Notes: generated by a model from the sequence alone, not told the origin. DNA of 28,509 bases from an uncultured Clostridium sp. (GCA_902492105.1 CABUKD010000027.1:1-28509); one strand, 5' to 3'. Counted from the stretch's first letter, positions 1-6,441 are shown. A program made the numbers and translations.

Positions 1-93
1 TTTATGCTTTTTTTGCTCTTACTCGCTCAATGGTTTCAAACAAACGAAAAAATTCATTAATTCTAAAATAAAAATTTAAAATTTGAAAAAGTA

Positions 94-122
94 TTGAAAA
101 GAAAAATGAATAATGGTAAGAT
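94..122 (+). promoter_or_regulatory. Putative sigma-A promoter of the DGR target gene
   Basis: A TTGAAA -35 box (94-99) and a TAAGAT -10 box (117-122) are separated by 17 nt, and the start codon at 155 lies 32 nt downstream. The rest of positions 1-154 is AT-rich, and I see no gene or template repeat in it. The call rests only on the match to the housekeeping consensus, which occurs easily by chance in such AT-rich DNA. Confidence 0.45.
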
Positions 123-154
123 AAAGTTAAATCAAAAGAGGAGGAATTAAGAAA

Positions 155-1531
155 ATGAACAAAAGTAGTAAAAACGTTGAAGTTTTAGAGAGAGAGTTAC
201 ACTTTAAGCAAATAAAGGAGAAAAGAGGTATCACCCTCATTGCATTGGTTGTAACCATAGTGGTTTTGTTAATTTTAGCAGGCATTACAATCAATATGTT
301 ATTTAGTAATGGAGGAATCTTTAAAACAGCCCAAGATGCAGCAAATGCATGGAATGAGGCAACAGTAAATGAGCAAGAAAGTTTAAATAATTTGGCAGAG
401 CAAATAGAAAACTTAGTAAATGGACAAGTAGGTGGAGGAACAGAAGAACCAGAAGATCCAACTACAGGACCAAATGGTAAGCCATTAGTAGAAACAGCAA
501 CAGAAATACAAACAGAAAGTAATTTAGAAGCAGAAGATGAATATGGAAATCCAGTAGTAGTACCAAAAGGATTTAAAGTAGTAACTAGTGAAGCAACAAC
601 AGTACCAGAAGGAATAGTAATAGAGGATAGCAATGGTAATCAATTTGTATGGATACCAGTAGGAACCGTACATAAAGATAGTAATCCAGAAAATGATGTA
701 ACAATAAAACTAGGAAGATATACATTTGATGAAGCAAATGGAAACCCAACAATGCAGCAGGCAGCCTTTGCAGGGGATAACCCAAGTAATCCAGACCAAA
801 CTTATGCATCAGACCCACCAGTTACCATAGAATCATATTTTCAAGAATTAACAACATATAGAGAAGGAATAGCATCAAGTGGAACAGATGGATTAAATGC
901 CATAGCTAAAAACTTAGTAGGATTTATGCAAAGTGTACAAGAAAATGGAGGATATTATATAGCAAGATATGAAGCAAGCTATGGAAGTGGATATAATAGT
1001 GCAGGTGCTAATGATACAGAAAAATATGCAAATGCGAAACCATTATCCAAAGTATCAGCATCAAGTAGTACAAGCAGTATGACATATGATACAACAGGTA
1101 AATTATGGAACGATATAAAACAATTAAATGCATCCAAAGTAAGTCAAAATATGTATGCAAATGATAATAGTGTAGGAGTAGAAAGTGATTTAATAAATAG
1201 TTATGCATGGGATACAGCAATCGTATTTATACAAAGTATGAATGAATCAAATAGTAATTATGCAAATAAAAAAGATGGAAATGGGACATTAAAAAATACA
1301 GGAAAAACAGGAGATAAAGTATGTAACATATTTGATATGGCTGCAAACTTAAGGGAATGTACCACAGAATATTCCACGGGCACGGGTAGCAATTTTGCTA
1401 GCCCTTGCACTTACAGAGGAGGCATTTTCAGCATCAGCAGCTACTACACGGCTTACAGGAACTTCAACGATGCGACCTACAGCGACATCGACTTCGGCTT
1501 TCGAGTGGTACTTTATGTAAAGTACCACTGA
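155..1531 (+). CDS. Prepilin-like surface protein with C-terminal FGE/C-type-lectin-like domain; probable DGR variable target
   Basis: 458 aa, ATG start with AGGAGG (139-144) 10 nt upstream. Residues 24-45 form a class III prepilin signal: cleavage is expected at G25|I26, followed by a ~20-residue hydrophobic helix (ITLIALVV...). The usual Glu at mature position 5 is Ala. A polar helical stretch (~50-90) and a Gly/Glu/Pro linker (~92-110) lead to a formylglycine-generating-enzyme / sulfatase-modifying-factor-like domain with FVWIPVG, YYIARYEAS, NIFDMAANLREC (391-402), RGG (421-423) and GFRVVL (448-453). In known DGR target proteins this fold is the ligand-binding scaffold. Residues ~408-447 show the composition of a DGR variable region. 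Inference: a cell-surface or pilus-tip-like binding protein diversified by a retroelement. No catalytic formylglycine-generating role is claimed. The gene is monocistronic, with a terminator just downstream. Confidence 0.85.
   Translation: MNKSSKNVEVLERELHFKQIKEKRGITLIALVVTIVVLLILAGITINMLFSNGGIFKTAQDAANAWNEATVNEQESLNNLAEQIENLVNGQVGGGTEEPEDPTTGPNGKPLVETATEIQTESNLEAEDEYGNPVVVPKGFKVVTSEATTVPEGIVIEDSNGNQFVWIPVGTVHKDSNPENDVTIKLGRYTFDEANGNPTMQQAAFAGDNPSNPDQTYASDPPVTIESYFQELTTYREGIASSGTDGLNAIAKNLVGFMQSVQENGGYYIARYEASYGSGYNSAGANDTEKYANAKPLSKVSASSSTSSMTYDTTGKLWNDIKQLNASKVSQNMYANDNSVGVESDLINSYAWDTAIVFIQSMNESNSNYANKKDGNGTLKNTGKTGDKVCNIFDMAANLRECTTEYSTGTGSNFASPCTYRGGIFSISSYYTAYRNFNDATYSDIDFGFRVVLYVKYH
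1373..1514 (+). other. DGR variable region (VR) with IMH-like end
   Basis: From about codon 407 the codon use switches abruptly from A/T-ending to C-ending. In codons 423-448, 20 of 26 end in C, and most are TAC, AGC, GAC, ATC, TTC or AAC. All of these can be derived from AAC by changing only the first and/or second A; ATT, GAT, GGT and TTT fit AAT in the same way. About two dozen codons fit. Interspersed codons with no informative A (GCT, GCG, GGC, CGA) would be the fixed positions. The GC-rich tail at 1496-1512, encoding GFRVVL, is where an initiation-of-mutagenic-homology (IMH) sequence is expected. The template repeat is not in the window. Confidence 0.8.
1505..1528 (+). other. Perfect hairpin/cruciform at the 3' end of the VR
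   Basis: GTGGTACTTT (1505-1514) and AAAGTACCAC (1519-1528) are perfect inverted repeats around the 4-nt loop ATGT. The stop codon TGA follows immediately (1529-1531). A short GC-containing hairpin or cruciform with a 4-nt loop just past the IMH is a known cis element for DGR target recognition (described for phage BPP-1). Position, stem length and loop size match that description. It lies inside the coding region, so it also fixes the C-terminal residues. Confidence 0.75.
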
Positions 1532-1564
1532 CCACTGTTAGTGGGAACTAGTTTTAAGAAGAAA

Positions 1565-1604
1565 AATGCAAAAAAGTCAGCAAAACTGTTGACTTTTTTG
1601 CATT
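1565..1604 (+). terminator. Hairpin terminator after the DGR target gene
   Basis: A perfect 15-bp inverted repeat (1565-1579 with 1590-1604) surrounds a 10-nt loop. The right arm contains six consecutive T, and the left arm the matching A run, so it could end transcription from either side. No separate T tract follows. The right arm also contains the -35 box of the next promoter. Confidence 0.7.
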
Positions 1605-1617
1605 CTCATTATATAAT
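1589..1617 (+). promoter_or_regulatory. Sigma-A promoter of the S10 ribosomal operon
   Basis: TTGACT (1589-1594), a 17-nt spacer and TATAAT (1612-1617) give a near-perfect housekeeping promoter, with a start expected near 1624. The -35 box lies inside the right arm of the preceding terminator hairpin, so terminator and promoter share sequence. It is ~258 nt before rpsJ, leaving room for the regulatory leader. Confidence 0.8.
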
Positions 1618-1623
1618 AATAAA

Positions 1624-1874
1624 GCATGTATTTGGCGATGAAGTAAGATGTGGCTACAAATGCAGCAGTTAAGCTCATTTGGAGGGAACTCTTATGGAGT
1701 ATGTCGTGGCTTAGACCAGGCGGTAAGTTAAAAACAAAAAGCACTTATCCCAAGATTATCATGCAAACTTGGGTTTTTATATTGGTAAACAACGAAACAC
1801 CAGGGTGCGTTATAACTTCCGACCAAAATAAGGGCAAAAAAGCCTAGAAAAATTTAGAAGGAGGGAATTTTTAA
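1624..1874 (+). promoter_or_regulatory. Structured leader of the S10 operon with attenuator
   Basis: About 250 nt lie between the promoter and rpsJ. Visible pairings include UUAAGC/GCUUAG (1669-1674 with ~1708-1713, one G-U pair). A terminator-like hairpin CCCAAG/CUUGGG (1749-1754 with 1768-1773) is followed by five U. A competing stem, GGUAAGU (1722-1728) with ACUUAUCC (1743-1750), uses the first bases of the terminator's left arm, so the two are mutually exclusive as in classical attenuation. Autogenous control of S10 operons through leader RNA, by L4 in enterobacteria, is established. Which protein would bind here is unknown. Confidence 0.6.
1749..1778 (+). terminator. Attenuator hairpin in the S10 leader
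   Basis: A 6-bp stem CCCAAG/CTTGGG with a 13-nt loop is followed by TTTTTAT, about 100 nt upstream of rpsJ and downstream of its promoter. The long loop makes it a moderate rather than strong terminator, which suits conditional read-through. Confidence 0.55.
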
Positions 1875-2207
1875 ATGGCAACAAAGAAAGAAAACGCAGT
1901 AACAAGTGAAAAAATCAGAATAAGACTAAAAGCTTATGATCATGTTGTTTTAGAACAGTCTACTGAAAAAATAGTAGATACTGCTAAAAAAACAGGAGCT
2001 AAAGTATCAGGTCCTATTCCATTACCAACAGAAAAGGAGATTATTACTATTTTACGTTCTCCACACAAACACAAAGATTCTAGAGAACAATTTGAAATGA
2101 GAACACATAAAAGAGTAATCGACATTCTTTATCCAACACAAAAAACAGTAGACAATTTAATGAAAATTGATTTGCCAGCTGGTGTAGATATCGAAATCAA
2201 ATTATAA
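1875..2207 (+). CDS. rpsJ: 30S ribosomal protein S10
   Basis: 110 aa S10 (NusE), a head protein of the small subunit that also joins NusB in antitermination complexes. The family core is plain: KIRIRLKAYDH near residue 18, GPIPLPTE, and the RSPHKHKDSREQFEMRTHKR stretch that carries the rRNA-binding loop. The ~15-residue N-terminal extension before KIRIRLKAYD is slightly longer than in many homologues. AAGGAGGG lies 9 nt before the ATG. First gene of the S10 operon, behind a long regulatory leader. tuf, fusA, rpsG and rpsL, often upstream in Firmicutes, are not present; a DGR target gene lies there instead. Confidence 0.98.
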   Translation: MATKKENAVTSEKIRIRLKAYDHVVLEQSTEKIVDTAKKTGAKVSGPIPLPTEKEIITILRSPHKHKDSREQFEMRTHKRVIDILYPTQKTVDNLMKIDLPAGVDIEIKL

Positions 2208-2224
2208 ATATTATAAAAAGCTAT

Positions 2225-2266
2225 GCTGGTATAACGTTAAACTTTAACGAAATTTAAAATATCAGC
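2225..2266 (+). other. Structured element in the rpsJ-rplC spacer
   Basis: GCUGGUAU (2225-2232) pairs with AUAUCAGC (2259-2266) with a single G-U wobble. It encloses a perfect hairpin CGUUAA-ACU-UUAACG (2235-2249). The element ends 4 nt before the rplC Shine-Dalgarno GGGAGG. It could affect rplC translation or mRNA processing; no family is recognised. Confidence 0.45.
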
Positions 2267-2282
2267 CAATGGGAGGAAAAAC

Positions 2283-2915
2283 ATGAATAAAGGATTAATA
2301 GGAAAAAAAGTAGGAATGACTCAAATCTTTGATGAACAAGGAAAAGTAATTCCAGTAACCGTTATTGAAGCAGGTCCATGTACTGTAGTACAAGTAAAAA
2401 CAGTAGAAAATGATGGATACCAAGCAATTCAATTAGGATTTGGTGAAGTAAAAGAACATAAAGTAACTAAACCAGTAAAAGGTCATTATACAAAAGTAAA
2501 TTTAACTCCAAAAAAACATTTAAGAGAATTTAGAGTAGATTCTTTAGAAAATGTAAAAGTAGGAGATGAACTAAAAGCAGATATTTTTGCTGCAGGAGAT
2601 AAATTAGATATTCAAGGAACTTCAAAAGGAAAAGGATTCCAAGGTGTTATTAAACGTCATGGACAATCTAGAGGACCAATGGGACATGGTTCTATGTATC
2701 ATAGAAGACCAGGTTCAATGGGACCAACTTCTACTCCAGGTAGAGTTTTCAAAGGTAAAAAACTACCAGGACATATGGGTAACCAAACTATTACAATCCA
2801 AAACTTAGAAGTTATAAAAGTAGATTTAGACAAAAATGTTATTTTAGTAAAAGGTAGTGTGCCAGGAGCAAAAGGTGCTATCTTAAAATTAAAAACAAGT
2901 GTAAAAAGTAAATAA
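2283..2915 (+). CDS. rplC: 50S ribosomal protein L3
   Basis: 210 aa, typical length. It starts MNKGLIGKKVGMTQIFDEQG, the classic L3 opening, and contains the RGPMGHGSMYHRRPGSMG loop (~residues 130-150) that reaches toward the peptidyl-transferase centre, then GRVFKGKKLPGHMGN. L3 is an early assembly protein binding near the 3' end of 23S rRNA. GGGAGG (2271-2276) precedes the ATG by 6 nt. It is followed after 14 nt by rplD, with which it is co-transcribed. Confidence 0.99.
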   Translation: MNKGLIGKKVGMTQIFDEQGKVIPVTVIEAGPCTVVQVKTVENDGYQAIQLGFGEVKEHKVTKPVKGHYTKVNLTPKKHLREFRVDSLENVKVGDELKADIFAAGDKLDIQGTSKGKGFQGVIKRHGQSRGPMGHGSMYHRRPGSMGPTSTPGRVFKGKKLPGHMGNQTITIQNLEVIKVDLDKNVILVKGSVPGAKGAILKLKTSVKSK

Positions 2916-2929
2916 GGAGGGAAAGACAA

Positions 2930-3553
2930 ATGCCTAAAGTAGACGTATATGATGTAGAAGGTAAAAAAGTAAAAACTTTAGAACTTAAAGAAGAAGTATT
3001 TGGTTTAACACCAAATGAAGCAGTGGTACATAGCGTGTTAGTAAATTACCTTGCTAATCAAAGACAAGGTACACAAAGTACCAAAACAAGAGCAGAAGTT
3101 TCTGGTGGTGGTAGAAAACCATGGAGACAAAAAGGTACAGGTAGAGCAAGACAAGGAAGTATTCGTGCACCACATTGGGTAGGTGGAGGAATTGCATTAG
3201 GACCAAAACCACGTTCTTACAATTATACTGTAAATAAAAAAGAAAAAAGACTTGCTATTAAATCATTATTAAGTTCAAAAGTATTAGAAAATGCATTAAC
3301 TGTTGTTGATCATTTAGAATTAAAAGAAATCAAAACAAAAGAAATGGCTAAAATTTTAAATAATTTAAAAGTAGAAGGAAAAACAGTAATTCTATTACCA
3401 GAAGGTAATGAAAATGTACAAAAATCAGCAAGAAATATTGAAGGTGTAAAAACACTTAGAGTAGATACTATTAATGTATATGATTTATTAAAACATAAAA
3501 ACCTAGTAGTAACAGAAGATACTGTTAAAAAATTAGAGGAGGTGTACGCTTAA
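2930..3553 (+). CDS. rplD: 50S ribosomal protein L4
   Basis: 207 aa. The conserved TRAEVSGGGRKPWRQKGTGRARQGS segment, the long loop lining the exit tunnel, lies at ~residues 57-80, followed by the globular Rossmann-like part. L4 is the autogenous repressor of S10 operons in enterobacteria, so it is one candidate ligand for the leader upstream of rpsJ. The start has AAGGAGGG upstream. The stop TAA overlaps the ATG of rplW by one base (TAATG), indicating translational coupling. Confidence 0.99.
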   Translation: MPKVDVYDVEGKKVKTLELKEEVFGLTPNEAVVHSVLVNYLANQRQGTQSTKTRAEVSGGGRKPWRQKGTGRARQGSIRAPHWVGGGIALGPKPRSYNYTVNKKEKRLAIKSLLSSKVLENALTVVDHLELKEIKTKEMAKILNNLKVEGKTVILLPEGNENVQKSARNIEGVKTLRVDTINVYDLLKHKNLVVTEDTVKKLEEVYA

Positions 3554-3900
3554 TGAAACCAGAAGATATTATTATAGCTCCAGTTATTACAGAAAAAAGT
3601 AATGATGAATTACAAGCTGGAAAGTATACCTTTAGAGTAAACAAAAAAGCTACTAAAATTGATATTAGAAACGCAGTAGAAAAACTTTTTGAAGTAAAAG
3701 TTTTAGATGTTAACACAATGAGTGTTAAAGGAAAAGAAAAGAGAATGGGAAGAACATCTGGAAAAACTCCAGATTGGAAAAAAGCAATTGTTACAATTGA
3801 CACTAACCCAGGAGATTTAAAATACATTGGAAAAGGCGGAAAAGAAGTAAAAGTTTCTAAGAAGTATAAAGATAGTATTGAACACTTCATGGGGGCTTAA
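3553..3900 (+). CDS. rplW: 50S ribosomal protein L23
   Basis: 115 aa, slightly longer than the usual ~95-100. It begins MKPEDIIIAPVITEKS and has the family signature TFRVNKKATKIDIRNAVEKLF at residues ~26-46, then the extended arm KGKEKRMGRTSGKTPDWKKA. L23 sits at the tunnel exit and forms the docking site for trigger factor and SRP. Its start overlaps the rplD stop. A 288-nt non-coding gap with hairpins and a palindromic element follows before rplB, unusual inside an S10 operon. Confidence 0.98.
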   Translation: MKPEDIIIAPVITEKSNDELQAGKYTFRVNKKATKIDIRNAVEKLFEVKVLDVNTMSVKGKEKRMGRTSGKTPDWKKAIVTIDTNPGDLKYIGKGGKEVKVSKKYKDSIEHFMGA

Positions 3901-3951
3901 TTGAAACAAAAGTATTAATAGATATGCCAAATGAAAAGCCTATATTTAAAA

Positions 3952-4032
3952 CTGAGTCAGAAAAAGATAGATAATGAGAAGACACTCAGATAATAAACTT
4001 TATCTGCCATACGGAGCAGGAAAAAATCCGTA
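3952..4032 (+). other. Hairpin-rich spacer between rplW and rplB
   Basis: Perfect stems CAGATAA/TTATCTG (3987-3993 with 4000-4006, 6-nt loop) and TACGGA/TCCGTA (4010-4015 with 4027-4032) lie side by side. An alternative stem CTGAGT/ACTCAG (3952-3957 with 3984-3989) would compete with the first. No ORF fits this stretch. It may be a leader-type element or a processing site for rplB and downstream genes; nothing in it matches a family I recognise. Confidence 0.4.
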
Positions 4033-4058
4033 AATAAATATAAAAAGAAAGAGAGGGA

Positions 4059-4180
4059 GAAATTTTCAAAAACGAGTATTACTAGGCAAACGAAAAAATA
4101 TTGATGAGACTATACATATATTGTATGCCTAAGAAATATTTTTGAGTTTAACGACGTAAGACGAAGTTTTTCAAAATTTC
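4059..4180 (-). repeat. Palindromic intergenic element, copy A (inverted)
   Basis: Reverse-oriented copy of the ~122-bp element also found at 7739, 10078 and 15619. The minus strand reads CTTCGTCTTACGTCGTTAAAC... and ends ...GCCTAGTAATACTCG, matching copy B closely. Outer arms 4059-4073 and 4166-4180 are complementary over 15 bp except for one central C-C mismatch. The apex pairs ATAC with GTAT. It ends 8 nt before the rplB start codon. Confidence 0.8.
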
Positions 4181-4188
4181 GTAATAAA

Positions 4189-5016
4189 ATGGGAATGAAA
4201 CACTTCAAACCATATACTCCATCTAGAAGAAATATGACTGTATCTACATTTGAAGAAATTACTAAAAAAGAACCAGAAAAGTCATTATTAGCTACTAAGA
4301 AGAAAAATGCTGGTAGAAACTCATATGGTAGAATTACAGTAAGACACCAAGGTGGAGGAAACAGACAAAAATATAGAATTATTGATTTTAAAAGAAACAA
4401 AGAAAACATGGAAGCAACTGTAATTGGAATCGAATATGATCCAAACAGAAGTGCAAATATTGCTTTAATTCAATATGAAGACGGAGAAAAAGCTTATATT
4501 TTAGCTCCAGTAGGATTAAAAGACGGAGATAAAGTAATTTCTGGTGACAAAGCAGATATTAAACCAGGAAACTGCATGAAAATTGAAAATATTCCAGTAG
4601 GTACCATGATTCATAATATTGAATTAAATCCAGGTCAAGGTGGAAAATTAGTTAGAGCCGCTGGTCAAGAAGCACAATTAATGGCTAAAGAAGGAAAATA
4701 TGCTCATGTTAGATTACCATCTGGAGAAATGAGATTAGTAATGGCAGTATGTAAAGCTACAATAGGAACAGTAGGAAATACTGACCATGAAAACGTTAAA
4801 ATTGGTAAAGCTGGTAGAACAAGACATATGGGAATTAGACCAACTGTTAGAGGATCTGTTATGAACCCAGTAGATCACCCACATGGTGGTGGTGAAGGTA
4901 AAGCACCTGTAGGACACGCAGGACCAATGACTCCTTGGGGCAAACCAGCTATTGGATATAAGACAAGAAAGAAAAATAAAATGAGTAATAAGTTTATAAC
5001 AAAGAGAAGAAAATAA
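4189..5016 (+). CDS. rplB: 50S ribosomal protein L2
   Basis: 275 aa, typical. The N-terminus MGMKHFKPYTPSRR aligns with the usual L2 start, so the ATG at 4189 is right. It has GRNSYGRITVRHQGGG (~residues 42-57), the OB-fold and SH3-like domains, and the near-invariant MNPVDHPHGGGEG loop at ~residue 225, which contacts the peptidyl-transferase region. There is no Shine-Dalgarno in the 20 nt before the ATG: a palindromic element occupies that space, and a GGGAG motif (4055-4059) lies on its far side. Only 14 nt separate it from rpsS. Confidence 0.98.
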   Translation: MGMKHFKPYTPSRRNMTVSTFEEITKKEPEKSLLATKKKNAGRNSYGRITVRHQGGGNRQKYRIIDFKRNKENMEATVIGIEYDPNRSANIALIQYEDGEKAYILAPVGLKDGDKVISGDKADIKPGNCMKIENIPVGTMIHNIELNPGQGGKLVRAAGQEAQLMAKEGKYAHVRLPSGEMRLVMAVCKATIGTVGNTDHENVKIGKAGRTRHMGIRPTVRGSVMNPVDHPHGGGEGKAPVGHAGPMTPWGKPAIGYKTRKKNKMSNKFITKRRK

Positions 5017-5030
5017 GGAGGAAAAAGTAA

Positions 5031-5309
5031 ATGTCAAGATCAAGTAAAAAAGTTCCATTTATTGCTCCTGAATTATTAAAAAGAGTAGAAGCAATGAATG
5101 CAAGTGGAAACAAAGAAGTTATCAAAACATGGTCAAGAGCTTCTACAATTTATCCACAAATGGTTGGACATACAATAGCTGTACATGACGGTAGAAAACA
5201 TGTACCTGTATATATTACAGAAGAAATGATTGGACATAAATTAGGTGAATTTGCACCAACTAGAACATTCAAAGGTCATTCTGGAGATAAAACAACCACA
5301 ACAAAATAG
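5031..5309 (+). CDS. rpsS: 30S ribosomal protein S19
   Basis: 92 aa, standard length. It begins MSRSSKKVPFIAPELLKRVE and has the family signature IAVHDGRKHVPVYITEEMIGHKLGEFAPTR in its second half. S19 pairs with S13 in the head of the small subunit near the A site. AAGGAGG lies 7 nt upstream of the ATG. An 87-nt AT-rich spacer without an obvious element follows before rplV. Confidence 0.98.
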   Translation: MSRSSKKVPFIAPELLKRVEAMNASGNKEVIKTWSRASTIYPQMVGHTIAVHDGRKHVPVYITEEMIGHKLGEFAPTRTFKGHSGDKTTTTK

Positions 5310-5396
5310 AATTTTGTTTTATAGAAGTTTTTAAAATAGATACGAAAACATTTCACAAAAATTTCTAATAAATTAAGAGAATAGGAGGAAAAGAAA

Positions 5397-5759
5397 GTGG
5401 AAGAAAAACAAGAAGTTATGGTTCAAACAGCTGAAGCAACTCTAAAATATGCTAGAATTTCTGCAAGAAAAGTAAAAATTGTAGCAGATTTAATGAGAGG
5501 AAAAGATGTTGACGAAGCTTTAGCAATTGCAAAATTTGCGCCAAAAGCATCTAGTGAAATTTTAGAAAAATTATTAAAATCAGCTATCGCAAATGCTGAA
5601 AATAACCATCACATGTCACATGAAAAATTATATGTTGCAGAAATTTATGCAAATCAAGGTCCAACTCTAAAAAGAATTAGACCAGCTGCAAAAGGTAGTG
5701 CAGTAAGAATTAGAAAAAGAACAAGTCATATTACAATCGTGTTAAAAGAAAGAGATTAA
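5397..5759 (+). CDS. rplV: 50S ribosomal protein L22
   Basis: 120 aa. The start is GTG at 5397, supported by AGGAGG (5382-5387); no in-frame ATG precedes the conserved region. The core ATLKYARISARKVKIVADLMRGK and the C-terminal beta-hairpin region NQGPTLKRIRPAAKGSAVRIRKR, which lines the peptide exit tunnel and can carry macrolide-resistance changes, are both present. A short acidic N-terminal extension (residues 1-10) is unremarkable. rpsC follows after 19 nt. Confidence 0.98.
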   Translation: MEEKQEVMVQTAEATLKYARISARKVKIVADLMRGKDVDEALAIAKFAPKASSEILEKLLKSAIANAENNHHMSHEKLYVAEIYANQGPTLKRIRPAAKGSAVRIRKRTSHITIVLKERD

Positions 5760-5778
5760 GAAAGGAGGACTTAACAAA

Positions 5779-6441
5779 ATGGGACAAAAAATGGATCCTA
5801 ACGGATTAAGAATTGGTATCATTAAAGACTGGAATTCTAAATGGTATGCAGATAAAAAGAATTTTAGTGATTACCTAGTAGAAGATCATAAAATCCGTGA
5901 ATATGTTAAGAAAAAATTATATGTTGCAGGTATTTCAAAAATTGAAATTGAAAGAACTGCCAAATTTGTAAGAGTAAATGTTTATACCGCAAAACCAGGT
6001 TTAGTAATTGGAAAAGGTGGAAATCTTGCCGAAATACTAAAAGCAGAACTTGAAAAAATGATAGGTAAAACAGTAAATTTAAATATTGTTGAAGTTAAAA
6101 ACATTGATTTAGATGCACAATTAGTTGCAGAAAATATTGCAGGACAACTAGAAAGAAGAATTTCTTTTAGAAGAGCAATGAAACAATGTATGCAAAAAAC
6201 AATGAAAGCAGGTGCTTTAGGTATTAAAACTTCTGTATCTGGAAGACTTGGTGGAGCAGATATGGCTAGAACAGAATTTTATAAAGAAGGTACTATTCCA
6301 CTTCAAACTTTAAGAGCAGATATCGATTATGGATTTGCAGAAGCAGATACCACATATGGAAAAATAGGTGTTAAAGTTTGGATTTATAAAGGAGAAATTC
6401 TTCCAGCGAGAAAGAAGCAAAAGGAAGGAGGAGAAGCATAA
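5779..6441 (+). CDS. rpsC: 30S ribosomal protein S3
   Basis: 220 aa. It starts MGQKMDPNGLRIGIIKDWNS, contains a type II KH domain with the GxxG-type loop GLVIGKGG at residues ~74-81, and ends with the S3 C-terminal domain (GALGIKTSVSGRLGGADMARTE). S3 lies at the mRNA entry channel and contributes to helicase activity. AAAGGAGG precedes the start. Its stop TAA shares a base with the rplP ATG (TAATG), so the two are translationally coupled. Confidence 0.99.
   Translation: MGQKMDPNGLRIGIIKDWNSKWYADKKNFSDYLVEDHKIREYVKKKLYVAGISKIEIERTAKFVRVNVYTAKPGLVIGKGGNLAEILKAELEKMIGKTVNLNIVEVKNIDLDAQLVAENIAGQLERRISFRRAMKQCMQKTMKAGALGIKTSVSGRLGGADMARTEFYKEGTIPLQTLRADIDYGFAEADTTYGKIGVKVWIYKGEILPARKKQKEGGEA

Noticed and set aside
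1..45. Window start ends in TTACTCGCT, loosely like the right end of the palindromic element (ATACTCGCTT)
   Set aside because: Only a few bases match and no inner stem or complementary arm is visible, so a truncated copy cannot be supported.
155..1531. Possible true formylglycine-generating enzyme or sulfatase modifier
   Set aside because: The prepilin N-terminus, the variable C-terminal face and the lack of a nearby sulfatase favour a binding protein with this fold rather than an enzyme.
1532..1560. Second small dyad CCACT/AGTGG after the DGR stop codon
   Set aside because: A 5-bp stem with a 3-nt loop right after a much stronger hairpin; too weak to call separately.
1650..1847. 65-codon plus-strand ORF between the DGR gene and rpsJ
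   Set aside because: It has no ribosome-binding site or recognisable domain, its sequence is split by the attenuator hairpin, and it lies wholly inside the S10 leader.
3525..3890. 121-codon minus-strand ORF opposite rplW
   Set aside because: It is a shadow of the L23 gene; the real gene has family motifs and a coupled start.
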